From Staphylococcus roterodami (GTDB lineage Bacteria; Bacillota; Bacilli; Staphylococcales; Staphylococcaceae), in contig CP092781.1 of NCBI GenBank assembly GCA_022493055.1, positions 248,001-312,000 of the forward strand: DNA of 64,000 nt. The letters are read 5' to 3'. Under the pieces are notes generated by a model, which was not told where the DNA came from, ran no database searches, and saw only the letters and a list, made by a program, of their open reading frames with translations. Positions 11,057 to 20,539 of the stretch are shown piece after piece. How positions within the stretch are numbered: the first letter of the stretch is position 1; each line of letters opens with the position of its first letter. A program made the translations under genes and the position numbers.

Positions 11057-11087
11057 GATAATAGCAATTTGAGTCATTGCTGTTATC
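11057..11087 (+). terminator. hairpin after lrgB
   Basis: A twelve-base-pair stem (11057-11068 with 11076-11087, one G-U pair) has a seven-base loop. An A-rich rather than T-rich tail follows, so termination of lrgAB may rely on the next hairpin as well. Confidence 0.5.
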
Positions 11088-11089
11088 AC

Positions 11090-11135
11090 AAAAAAGCGTC
11101 TATGCTCCGGTCGACAACTGGAACATGGACGCTTT
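11090..11135 (-). terminator. terminator of the GntR-family gene
   Basis: A sixteen-base-pair stem (11093-11108 with 11120-11135, with G-U pairs) is followed on the minus strand by six T residues. It lies just past the end of the regulator gene and may also stop lrgAB from the other side. Confidence 0.75.
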
Positions 11136-11158
11136 CATTGTTTGGTTGATAAATAAGG

Positions 11159-11863
11159 TTATTTTTTACTTGGAATATAAAACTGTGCATGACGATAATG
11201 AAATACGATGTCAGACGAATCAAAAGGTGTACCAGTCATTGTATAAAATGTTTGATGATAACGTAAACAAGGTTCGCCCTTAGATAATTGTAGCAAATTT
11301 GCTTCTTCTACATCGAGTTGATCGACGTTAAAGAAAATGTCTGAAAAGCCAATACGTAGCTTCATGTGTGATTCTAAATAGTCAAATATAGAACCTTTAG
11401 CAATATCAGCAGTTAAATATTTAACAACAGCTTTATGATAATAAGAATATTCAATACATAAAATGTCATTATCTACGTAACGCAATCGCTTTAAATAGTA
11501 AACAGTATCGCCATCATTTAACTGCAATTCTTCTTTTACAGATTGAGGTGGTGTATGTATTTCCTCGAAAGCTAGTATCTTACTTGTCATACGGTCTTCA
11601 CCTAAACTTTTAGAAAACCCATTCGTTTTAAAAACATTAATACGATTTGCATCCCTAATATTTCTAACGTAAATGCCACTACCTTGCGCTTGATATATCA
11701 TTCCATCTTGTTCTAATAACTCTAACGCTTTAATGATTGTACTTTTACTAACTTGATAATGTTCTTTTAACTGATTTACATTTGGTAATTTATCGCCAGG
11801 TTTAAAATTTGATTGATGTATAAATACATTAAGTTGCTTAGCAATATGTTCGTACTTTAACAA
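11159..11863 (-). CDS. GntR/HutC-family transcriptional regulator with UTRA domain
   Basis: A 234-residue repressor-type protein: N-terminal winged helix-turn-helix (about 1-70, KLPNVNQLKEHYQVSKSTI) and a C-terminal UTRA ligand-binding domain (about 90-230, with YLKRLRYVD and SIFDYLE). The start is TTG at 11863 behind GAGGA; no better ATG is near. It is divergent from the PTS and phospho-beta-glucosidase genes. Related regulators such as TreR and BglR bind the phosphorylated sugar, so a phosphorylated beta-glucoside is the likely inducer. The exact ligand is not shown by the sequence. Confidence 0.85.
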   Translation of the reverse strand: MLKYEHIAKQLNVFIHQSNFKPGDKLPNVNQLKEHYQVSKSTIIKALELLEQDGMIYQAQGSGIYVRNIRDANRINVFKTNGFSKSLGEDRMTSKILAFEEIHTPPQSVKEELQLNDGDTVYYLKRLRYVDNDILCIEYSYYHKAVVKYLTADIAKGSIFDYLESHMKLRIGFSDIFFNVDQLDVEEANLLQLSKGEPCLRYHQTFYTMTGTPFDSSDIVFHYRHAQFYIPSKK

Positions 11864-11919
11864 TATTTTATCCTCATTTCATTTTCAATTGTGATTATTA
11901 TAGCATGAAATATTATAAA

Positions 11920-11950
11920 TGTATCGGTATTTACAAATTAAACCGGTACA
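11920..11950. promoter_or_regulatory. inverted repeat, candidate operator of the GntR regulator
   Basis: Arms TGTATCGGT (11920-11928) and ACCGGTACA (11942-11950) are inverted with one mismatch. They flank and enter the -35 and spacer of the promoter for the PTS/glucosidase operon, the expected place for a repressor site. Confidence 0.6.
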
Positions 11951-11958
11951 ATTATACT
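11930..11958 (+). promoter_or_regulatory. sigma-A promoter of the PTS/bglA operon
   Basis: TTTACA at 11930-11935, a spacer of exactly 17 bases, and TATACT at 11953-11958. It lies 47 bases before the first start codon. Confidence 0.75.
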
Positions 11959-11965
11959 TGAGTTA

Positions 11966-11979
11966 AGTAAACGGTTTCA
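11966..11979. promoter_or_regulatory. cre-like site (CcpA)
   Basis: AGTAAACGGTTTCA matches the cre consensus TGWNANCGNTNWCA at every fixed position except the first. It lies just after the -10 element, a position from which CcpA would repress. Confidence 0.6.
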
Positions 11980-12005
11980 CAGTTTTTTATAAGGGGGTAA
12001 TAATC

Positions 12006-12797
12006 ATGAGTAATACACATATCGAGCAAGCACAAGATATTCTTACAGCTGTTGGTGGCGTTGAAAATGTTGTTAACGTTTCAAGAGATACAAAACGTAT
12101 GACGATTCATATGAATCATGCTATTCCTTCTACTGCAAATGAAGTCAAGCAGATAGCTGGTGTAAAAGCTGTTGAGGAACATGATGAGCAGTTTATTATC
12201 ATGTTTGATGAAAATGTTGAAGATATTTATAAACAGCTACAGCTATTAATTGAGAAAGATAAATCTCGAGCAGATTCAAAAAATAATAACAAGAAAACAC
12301 AAAAGACAAAGCAAGGACGAAATGCTAAAGTAACAACGCCTATATTAGTTAAAGCCCCAATTGCAGGACGTCGTATTTTGCTAAAAGAAGTTAGAGATTC
12401 CATTTTCAGAGAAGAAATGGTAGGCGAAGGATTAGCGATTAAGGCACATGATATGTCTAAAATCATATCTCCGTTTACTGGTACCGTTTCAATGACTGTA
12501 CCTACCAAGCATGCCATTGGAATTCATTCAGAAGAAGGCGTTGACTTAGTCATTCATATTGGAGTCAATACAGTTAAACTAAATGGTGAAGGGTTCGAAT
12601 GTCTTGTAAAACAAGATGACTATGTTAATTCGGGGCAACCACTTTTGAAATTTGATCGAGATTATATTGAACAACAAGGCTATAACTCAGACGTTATTGT
12701 TGTGATTAGCAATTCTTCGGATTATGCCAAAGTTGAACTAACAATGAATGAAATCATAACGACAGAAGATGTTATTTTTAAAATATTTAAAAACTAG
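12006..12797 (+). CDS. PTS protein: degenerate EIIB-like domain fused to glucose-type EIIA
   Basis: A 263-residue soluble protein. Residues 1-85 look like a glucose/sucrose-family EIIB domain (QDILTAVGGVENV, then VKQIAGVKAV). The cysteine-containing motif that normally carries the phosphate is replaced by NVSRDTKRMT. A charged linker (about 85-110) leads to an EIIA-Glc type domain (about 115-263). That domain keeps both active-site histidines, in TKHAIGIH and LVIHIGVNTV. No EIIC permease gene is adjacent. The EIIA part may phosphorylate a separate EIIBC, while the EIIB-like part may be structural or regulatory. It is followed by bglA after 12 bases. Confidence 0.82.
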   Translation: MSNTHIEQAQDILTAVGGVENVVNVSRDTKRMTIHMNHAIPSTANEVKQIAGVKAVEEHDEQFIIMFDENVEDIYKQLQLLIEKDKSRADSKNNNKKTQKTKQGRNAKVTTPILVKAPIAGRRILLKEVRDSIFREEMVGEGLAIKAHDMSKIISPFTGTVSMTVPTKHAIGIHSEEGVDLVIHIGVNTVKLNGEGFECLVKQDDYVNSGQPLLKFDRDYIEQQGYNSDVIVVISNSSDYAKVELTMNEIITTEDVIFKIFKN

Positions 12798-14257
<1,460 letters not shown>

Positions 14258-14258
<1 letters not shown>

Positions 14259-14366
14259 TCAAAAAAGATCTTATATAAATGGATTATTGAATGCTAAGCT
14301 ATAGAACATGACAGGTTAGGGTGTCGTGTTGAGCCAATGCAATCATAAGCATTATATAAGATCTTT
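14258..14366 (-). terminator. terminator of the amino acid permease gene
   Basis: Perfect fifteen-base arms (14264-14278 and 14352-14366) enclose about 73 bases. On the minus strand the stem is followed by six T residues, so it suits the permease; it also closes off bglA. Confidence 0.65.
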
Positions 14367-14372
14367 ACTATA

Positions 14373-15737
14373 TTATTTACTTAATTGTAATTTCTTCTTG
14401 TTATAAAAATAAGCACAAATTAATCCAGCATACCAAATAGGTGACAAGATAATACCGATTCGAGTTTCAGCATTAAATAATAATATAATAATGATGAAGA
14501 CGAAGAATGCGACAACTGCATAAGCAGATGCGATGCCACCCGGTAATTTAAATGTACTTGCGTCATGTAATGCTTTATCTTTTTTAATATAACTAATATA
14601 TGAAATAGCGATTAATGACCATACAACTAAAGTGATAGATGTAGCTACAGAAGTAATGTAAACAAATACTTCTTCACCATTTGGTATCACTAAATTTAAA
14701 ATGACTGTGATTGAAATCAATGCACATGTAACTAGTAAAGCATTTTGAGGAATACCTCGTTTAGATAAACGATGCATTGCTTCAGGTGCTTGTTTTTTGT
14801 TACCTAAACCGAATAATACTCGGCTATTTGCAAAAATACCGCTATTTGCAGAAGATGCCGCAGCCGTTAAAACAACAAAGTTAATCAATCCTGCAGCGAA
14901 TGGAATTCCAGCTAAAGCAAATAATCCAACAAAAGGACTGTTTTGAGGATTGATTTGATTCCACGGAACAATCATCATAATGACTGCCAAAGCATCAACG
15001 TAGAATAAAATAATACGTAATGGCACACTATTAATTGCGCGAGGCAACGTTTTATGAGGATTCTTTGTTTCACCAGCAGTAATACCGATGAATTCTATAC
15101 CTGTAAATGCAAATACAGCCATTTGGAATGACATTAAGAATCCGAAGAAGCCATGTGGGAACATGCCACCATGTGAATATAGGTTTGAGAAGCTTGCTGT
15201 TGTGCCGGAAGGTGACTTAAATGATAACACCACCATAATAATGCCGACTACGATTAAAGCGATAATTGTAATGACTTTGATAATTGCAAACCAAAATTCT
15301 AATTCTCCAAATACTTTAGTACTCGTTAAATTAAGAACTAGCAGTAATAAAATAATAGAAAAACAAGTAAGCCATGTTGGGATGTTTGGATTGAAATATT
15401 TAATGTATTGGGAAATTGCAGTGACATCGGCCATAACTGTAATAACCCAAGACATCCAATAAGACCAACCAACAATAAATCCAGCAAATGGCCCTAGATA
15501 TTCATGTGCGATATCAGGAAATGATTTAAATTTAGTTTTCGCTAACAACATTTCTCCCATTGCTCGCATGAATAAAAATAAAAAGAACCCAACAAGCATA
15601 TAAGTAAATAAAATGGATGGACCAGCTTTAGAAATAGTATTACCAGATCCAAAGAATAGGCCTGTACCAATTGCACCACCAATTGCAATTAGTTGAATAT
15701 GGCGATTGCTTAAATCCCTCTTTAATTCATTTGTCAT
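14373..15737 (-). CDS. amino acid permease (APC superfamily, AAT family)
   Basis: A 454-residue, twelve-helix proton-coupled amino acid permease. The N-terminus contains the AAT-family signature HIQLIAIGGAIGTGLFFGSG near residues 13-32, and GIEFIGITAGETKNPHKT lies near residue 215. It resembles D-serine/D-alanine/glycine (CycA-like) and proline/aromatic permeases; the substrate cannot be read from sequence alone. The ATG is behind GGGGAG. It is monocistronic, with its own terminator and a CodY-like site upstream. Confidence 0.85.
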   Translation of the reverse strand: MTNELKRDLSNRHIQLIAIGGAIGTGLFFGSGNTISKAGPSILFTYMLVGFFLFLFMRAMGEMLLAKTKFKSFPDIAHEYLGPFAGFIVGWSYWMSWVITVMADVTAISQYIKYFNPNIPTWLTCFSIILLLLVLNLTSTKVFGELEFWFAIIKVITIIALIVVGIIMVVLSFKSPSGTTASFSNLYSHGGMFPHGFFGFLMSFQMAVFAFTGIEFIGITAGETKNPHKTLPRAINSVPLRIILFYVDALAVIMMIVPWNQINPQNSPFVGLFALAGIPFAAGLINFVVLTAAASSANSGIFANSRVLFGLGNKKQAPEAMHRLSKRGIPQNALLVTCALISITVILNLVIPNGEEVFVYITSVATSITLVVWSLIAISYISYIKKDKALHDASTFKLPGGIASAYAVVAFFVFIIIILLFNAETRIGIILSPIWYAGLICAYFYNKKKLQLSK

Positions 15738-16095
15738 AATATGATTCTCCCCAGTTAATATAGAAAGTCAAGGTCAATTTGTAGACGATAATTTCTATAC
15801 TTTTTAAAAATAACCCCAAATAAAATGCGACGTCGTTAAAAACACAATACATTAATAGTCTGAAAATTACAACTATTCGCATAAATGTTTTTATATATTA
15901 TTTATAATAAAGCACGGAATATATTTAAATATGCATCGATTAATTTATGAGATGTATATATTTATAACGGTATTACAAGTAAATTAAAAAATGTTGCGAC
16001 GTATATGGACAATTAATCAAAGTGTTATTTAGAAATAATAGCAATGTGATGTTAGGGGTGTTTGAGGACTTTTTAAGAGAACAAGGTGTACGAAT
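15738..16095. other. intergenic region upstream of the amino acid permease
   Basis: About 360 bases of AT-rich DNA with no plausible coding frame. The one recognisable element is the CodY-like box at 15854-15868. Confidence 0.5.
15854..15868. promoter_or_regulatory. CodY-box-like site
   Basis: AATAGTCTGAAAATT matches the CodY consensus AATTTTCWGAAAATT at 13 of 15 positions. It lies about 117 bases upstream of the permease start, consistent with repression by CodY when branched-chain amino acids and GTP are plentiful. Confidence 0.6.
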
Positions 16096-16173
16096 ATAAA
16101 AAGGAACAATCTATATTAATTGAAGTATGACAGCAGCTGTCACAACTTGCCCATTAATATAACGATTGTTCCT
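16096..16173 (-). terminator. terminator of rbsUDK
   Basis: A long stem pairs 16102-16120 with 16153-16173, with a two-base bulge and an inner small palindrome in the loop. On the minus strand it is followed by a TTTTT run. Confidence 0.75.
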
Positions 16174-16179
16174 ATAAAT

Positions 16180-17097
16180 TTATGCTTTATTTTCAACTTC
16201 TTCTAAAAGAGGAATTGACGCTTGAGAACCATGTCTTTGAACAGTAAACGAACTTGCTTTGTTACCGAAGTCTATAGCCTCTTCTAAATTATCTTGAGAC
16301 TTATTTAAACGACTCACAAAAGCACCGATAAATGTATCTCCAGCAGCAGTCGTGTCGATAGCTTTAACTTTATAAGCCTGAATTTGCTGGCTATGGTCTT
16401 GTGTAGCAAAATATGTACCTTGTTTACCTAATGTAATTAAAACAGTTTTGATACCTAACGATAAAAAGTAATCTGCATTCGCTTGCATGGATGCTTCATC
16501 TGTTACTTTGATGCCAGACAATAATTCAGCTTCTGTTTCATTGGGAACGATAATATCAATGAGTGATAACAGTTTATCAGGTAATGGTTTTGCTGGTGCG
16601 GGATTTAACACCGTTGTTACACCATGTGCTTTAGCAATTTCAAATGCAGAAATAATGGCAGGTATCGGCACTTCTAATTGTGCAACGATAAATTCTGCTT
16701 TAACAATTGCATCTTTTGCTGTTTCGACATCTTCAGGTGTTATTGTCATGTTTGCACCACCATATACATAGATAGAATTTTGACCTTCAGCATTAACAGT
16801 AATGAATGCTTGACCAGTTTTAGCTTCATCAGTTTTGATAATATATGATGTATCTATATTTGCTTCTTTAAAGTCTTCTAAGATGAAATCAGCAACACCA
16901 TCATTTCCTATTTTCGTAATAAATGTTGTATCTGCTTGCATGCGTGCAGTTGCAATCGCTTGGTTAGCCCCTTTACCACCACCAAATGCTTTTTGAGCTT
17001 CTTCAACATGTAAAGTCTCGCCTGGTTGAGCATATCTTTCAACCGTTAAAAATTGATCTACGTTTGTAGAGCCTAATATAACAACTTTATTGGTCAT
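16180..17097 (-). CDS. rbsK: ribokinase
   Basis: Phosphorylates D-ribose to ribose 5-phosphate with ATP. The 305-residue PfkB-family protein has the first signature GGGKGANQAIATARM near residue 40 and the second, AIDTTAAGDTFIGAF, near residue 243, with the catalytic Asp in AAGDTF. It is last of rbsU-rbsD-rbsK, 27 bases after rbsD, behind AAAGGAG. Confidence 0.94.
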   Translation of the reverse strand: MTNKVVILGSTNVDQFLTVERYAQPGETLHVEEAQKAFGGGKGANQAIATARMQADTTFITKIGNDGVADFILEDFKEANIDTSYIIKTDEAKTGQAFITVNAEGQNSIYVYGGANMTITPEDVETAKDAIVKAEFIVAQLEVPIPAIISAFEIAKAHGVTTVLNPAPAKPLPDKLLSLIDIIVPNETEAELLSGIKVTDEASMQANADYFLSLGIKTVLITLGKQGTYFATQDHSQQIQAYKVKAIDTTAAGDTFIGAFVSRLNKSQDNLEEAIDFGNKASSFTVQRHGSQASIPLLEEVENKA

Positions 17098-17124
17098 TGT
17101 ATGACTCCTTTCAGTTTTAAATTT

Positions 17125-17529
17125 TTAAAATGTAACATTTGATTCTAAGGCGATATTGGAATAAGGTGTTATTTCACCTGTACGAATATTACCTTTATTT
17201 AATGGATGTGTTAAATTTGTTTTCATGTCTTCGTGAGGAATGAAAACAATATCTATATCAGATGAAAGCAATTGTTTAATTTGTTGTAATTGTTCAGGAT
17301 TATGTTCCTTTATTTCTTCAGCTAAGTAAATTTTTTGAATTTCTATTTCTTCCAATACTGTAGCTAATACATCGATAAAGCGTGATAAATTTTTTGTGAC
17401 AGCTAAATCAATACGACGATGATCATTTGGAATTGGCATACCAGCATCGTTGATTGTTAATAAGTCAAAATGTCCAATTGTCGCGATGGCTTTCGATATA
17501 TGTTCATTTAAAACGCTCGATTTTTTCAT
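17125..17529 (-). CDS. rbsD: D-ribose pyranase
   Basis: Interconverts the pyranose and furanose forms of ribose, giving RbsK its furanose substrate. The protein is 134 residues, the family length. It has the conserved N-terminal stretch with the catalytic His ([16 protein letters not shown], His20) and the C-terminal [12 protein letters not shown] segment. RBS AGGAG precedes the ATG. It lies 14 bases after rbsU and 27 before rbsK. Confidence 0.94.
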   Translation of the reverse strand: MKKSSVLNEHISKAIATIGHFDLLTINDAGMPIPNDHRRIDLAVTKNLSRFIDVLATVLEEIEIQKIYLAEEIKEHNPEQLQQIKQLLSSDIDIVFIPHEDMKTNLTHPLNKGNIRTGEITPYSNIALESNVTF

Positions 17530-17543
17530 GAAATTGACACTCC

Positions 17544-18425
17544 TTATTTAATAAATACTGTGACTGAAGCGGCTACTAAAATGAGTACTAGGCCGATAAT
17601 GGTAATGACCATTTCTTTTGATGTTTTATGTTGTTTTAAGAAATATATACCAGTTAATGTTGCAAGTACGACAGAAGTTTGAGAAAGAATAAAGCCAGTC
17701 GCTAAACCATTCATATCAGGTTGAGCAGAAATTAAATATGTTAAGGCACCAAATGCAAAGAAAAACCCAGAAATAATTTGTAACCATGTAATTTTGTTAC
17801 GGAAAGGATTTTCTTCTTTCATATTCATTAAACCATAAATTACTGCAACTAAGACCATACCCATAGCTTGAGGTAAAAAGGCGGTTAAGCCATTAATTGA
17901 TGTTGCTTGTGGTGCTGCAGAATATAACCAGTATCCAAACTCACCAATTAACAAAAGTATAACGGCACGACGTAAATTTTTAGCGTTACTAGCTTCTTTA
18001 CGTTCGCTCCAAACTGTCATACGCGCACCAATCAAGATAACGATTAAAGCAGTGAATCCAATGATTTTGTGACCAATGCCTGGCCAATTTCCTAAGGCGA
18101 AAACACCCCATAAAGATGCGCCTAATAATTGAAATGCTGTTGTAACAGGCATAGCACGAGATGAACCAACAAGTTCAAATGCCTTAAATGTAATAATTTG
18201 TCCAAAGCCCCAACCAGCACCGGATAAAATGGCAAATAGTAAATTTGCTCCAGTAGGGAAGCCGCTTGAAGTGACCATGGCTAAAATAATAGCGAAGATT
18301 AATGTACCTACAGTTGCTCCGATAATTTGATTTACAGGTTTACCTCCAAATTTAGAAGCAACTGTTGGGAAGAAGCCCCAGCCGATTAAAGGCCCCAATC
18401 CAATAAGTAAAGCAACAATGCTCAT
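17544..18425 (-). CDS. rbsU: ribose uptake protein RbsU (GRP family)
   Basis: A membrane transporter of the glucose/ribose porter family that replaces a ribose ABC system in this operon. The 293-residue protein has about ten hydrophobic segments with small-residue-rich stretches such as [18 protein letters not shown] near residue 10. ATG 18425 is chosen over an in-frame GTG at 18434, because GAGG lies eight bases before the ATG but overlaps the GTG. A palindromic operator lies just upstream. Confidence 0.92.
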   Translation of the reverse strand: MSIVALLIGLGPLIGWGFFPTVASKFGGKPVNQIIGATVGTLIFAIILAMVTSSGFPTGANLLFAILSGAGWGFGQIITFKAFELVGSSRAMPVTTAFQLLGASLWGVFALGNWPGIGHKIIGFTALIVILIGARMTVWSERKEASNAKNLRRAVILLLIGEFGYWLYSAAPQATSINGLTAFLPQAMGMVLVAVIYGLMNMKEENPFRNKITWLQIISGFFFAFGALTYLISAQPDMNGLATGFILSQTSVVLATLTGIYFLKQHKTSKEMVITIIGLVLILVAASVTVFIK

Positions 18426-18451
18426 GTTATACACCTCACGATTTAATTTAA

Positions 18452-18465
18452 GTAAAACGTTTTAC
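18452..18465. promoter_or_regulatory. RbsR operator
   Basis: GTAAAACGTTTTAC is a perfect 14-base palindrome with the central CG typical of LacI-family operators. It lies 27 bases before the rbsU start and just upstream from the LacI-type gene rbsR on the same strand. Confidence 0.8.
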
Positions 18466-18587
18466 CAGTGCCATAGTAACACTTTTAATTGTAAAATGCA
18501 TGCGTTTTCATAAAATGTTAATTACGTTTAATTCATATTTCAAATTTTAATGAATATCGTTTAAATTTTAGAATGACTTTATAGAAA

Positions 18588-18622
18588 GTAAAATCCCTCA
18601 ACGTTAAATCAACGCTAAGGGA
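18588..18622 (-). terminator. rbsR terminator
   Basis: The stem pairs 18594-18605 with 18611-18622 (including G-U and one mismatch) and has a five-base loop. A TTTTAC tail follows on the minus strand. It separates rbsR from the rbsUDK promoter. Confidence 0.7.
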
Positions 18623-18665
18623 AAAGGATTCAAAAATATATCGTATGTATGCTATGAATGGGCAT

Positions 18666-19664
18666 TTAGTGCAAAATATTTGAAGAGGTCGTGGATCTAA
18701 TTTTTAATGTCGTCGGAAGTTCAATCATTTCAATTGTCTTATCTAATTGTTGTAAACGTTGAAGTAATAAATTTAAAGACATTTTACCAATTTCGGTAAT
18801 TGGTTGAGCTATCGTAGTCAACGGAGGTGTGACATAAGCGGCATAGTCGATGTCATCGTAACCTATCAATGAGATGTCTTTCGGAATGTTAATTCCATGT
18901 TCGATTAAGCCACGCAAAATACCAATGGCGAGTTCATCGTTAATAGCAAATGTCGCAGTAGCAGGTTGAATCATAATATCATCAACGATAGTTAGACCAC
19001 CATGTTTAGATAGATCAGTATAAATGATTTCAGGTTCCGATAATTGATGTGCGCGTAAAGTATCAATAAATCCGGTAACACGTGCAGTCATATTTGCCAT
19101 CATGTTAAATGGTGCAACAATCGTCATATTTTTGTGACCTAATTCTATTAAATGTTGAGCTGCAAGTTGACCTCCTTGATATTCATTTGTGCGTACAAAA
19201 TCAGTGTAACCTTGATGGTCATTTTGATCGAGAACAACATATGGAACATGATGCTTTTTTAAATAATCATCAAGTGTTTCAGGAGAAGCGATATATTGCG
19301 CAATGATCAAGCCGTCTATACCGCGATCAATTAAATGTTTAACATTATTGCATAATTCGTGAGCTGTAGACGTTAAGAAACATAAATCAACATCAGATGG
19401 TTTATAATCATGGATACTTTGCATGAGTGATGAGAAAAACGGATTTGTTAAGCTCGGGAGAATGACACCAATAGTTCGAATCTTACTACCACGTAATTGT
19501 TTGGCATGTTTATTAGGTGCATAGCCCAGTCGCTCTGAAACAGCATGTACATTTTTAATTGTAGTTGCTGAAAACCTACTATCATTATGATTTAAAATAT
19601 GTGACACAGTAGTAACAGATACACCAGCTTCTTTAGCAACATCTTTAATTGATATCTTTTTCAT
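18666..19664 (-). CDS. rbsR: LacI-family ribose operon repressor RbsR
   Basis: A 332-residue repressor with an N-terminal LacI helix-turn-helix (ISIKDVAKEAGVSVTTVSHI, residues 3-22) and a periplasmic-binding-protein-like effector domain. That domain includes TIGVILPSLTNPFFSSLM near residue 62 and SLIGYDDIDYAAYVTPPLTT-type sequence near residue 275. Two consecutive ATGs exist; 19664 is seven bases from AAGGA, against four for 19667. It lies upstream of rbsUDK on the same strand with its own terminator. Confidence 0.9.
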   Translation of the reverse strand: MKKISIKDVAKEAGVSVTTVSHILNHNDSRFSATTIKNVHAVSERLGYAPNKHAKQLRGSKIRTIGVILPSLTNPFFSSLMQSIHDYKPSDVDLCFLTSTAHELCNNVKHLIDRGIDGLIIAQYIASPETLDDYLKKHHVPYVVLDQNDHQGYTDFVRTNEYQGGQLAAQHLIELGHKNMTIVAPFNMMANMTARVTGFIDTLRAHQLSEPEIIYTDLSKHGGLTIVDDIMIQPATATFAINDELAIGILRGLIEHGINIPKDISLIGYDDIDYAAYVTPPLTTIAQPITEIGKMSLNLLLQRLQQLDKTIEMIELPTTLKIRSTTSSNILH

Positions 19665-19667
19665 CAT

Positions 19668-20028
19668 CGATTCCTTCTCTTTATTTTGTAATTAAACTTT
19701 TAAATATATACCCAATTATTATATTTATCATATCATGAGAAAACATTCGATGACATACGTAAGCATGCACCAGCTATTTTCGATTAATGAGGTTGAATAT
19801 AGTATTAGAAAAGTGATTTAACTTTAAATGAATCCAAAGACTAGATACATGGAATATTTAGTGTACTAGAAATACATATAAATGATAAAGGTATTATTTG
19901 TATATACTAATTTTTATATTTTGAAAAAAGTATTAAAATATATAATAAAATAATGTATATTTAACTATGTAAGATGAATGTTTAGTTTTTGAAAAAGAGT
20001 AGTTACAATCGAAGAGAGGATGTTTTTA
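19668..20028. other. divergent intergenic region rbsR / small hypothetical gene
   Basis: About 360 bases, very AT-rich, presumably carrying the two divergent promoters. I see no operator-like palindrome here and no coding frame. Confidence 0.4.
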
Positions 20029-20421
20029 ATGCAATTCAAATTAAAAGAAGAAGAGATTATTAGTTTTTTAGAATTGAAATATCCAGAAAAAGAGTTCGAA
20101 TATGGTCGTTTGTTAGTTGGACAACATAAACGAGATGATTTAGATGTTTATTACTTTGGTGATACGTTTTTAATGTGCACGATTATTTCGTTCAAGACAT
20201 TTGAAATTAAAGAAACAGTAGAATTATCATATGATGCTGTTCATCGTATTGTGTTAAAAGATGGATGGTTATTTAGAAAAATGAGAATAGAAACAATGCA
20301 AAAAGTATTAAAATACGGTACATCTAAGTTAATGTTAACTGATTTTCAAAAAGAGAATTATGATAAATATATTCAAGGTCAGAAACAACGCGTTATCTTT
20401 GAAAATGGCCATTTTGTCTAA
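20029..20421 (+). CDS. small cytosolic protein of unknown function
   Basis: I do not recognise a family. The 130-residue protein is soluble, with no signal or membrane segment. The first 50 residues are acidic to mixed, and the middle has alternating hydrophobic residues suggesting beta strands. This looks loosely like a PH-like fold, which I cannot confirm. ATG 20029 is preferred over 20020, because GAGAGG abuts the earlier one but lies nine bases from the later. It is monocistronic, followed at once by a strong terminator. Confidence 0.75.
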   Translation: MQFKLKEEEIISFLELKYPEKEFEYGRLLVGQHKRDDLDVYYFGDTFLMCTIISFKTFEIKETVELSYDAVHRIVLKDGWLFRKMRIETMQKVLKYGTSKLMLTDFQKENYDKYIQGQKQRVIFENGHFV

Positions 20422-20443
20422 TTGGTAGTGAATATAATTAGTG

Positions 20444-20482
20444 TAAGCGAAGAACTGAGAAAAACGTTCTTCGCTTATTTTT
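20444..20482 (+). terminator. terminator of the small hypothetical gene
   Basis: A perfect twelve-base-pair stem (20444-20455 with 20466-20477), ten-base loop, then TTTTT. Confidence 0.85.
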
Positions 20483-20539
20483 CTTGAGTATCATTTTAAA
20501 GTGATACAGATAATTCGAAACATGATGCTTCTATTATAT

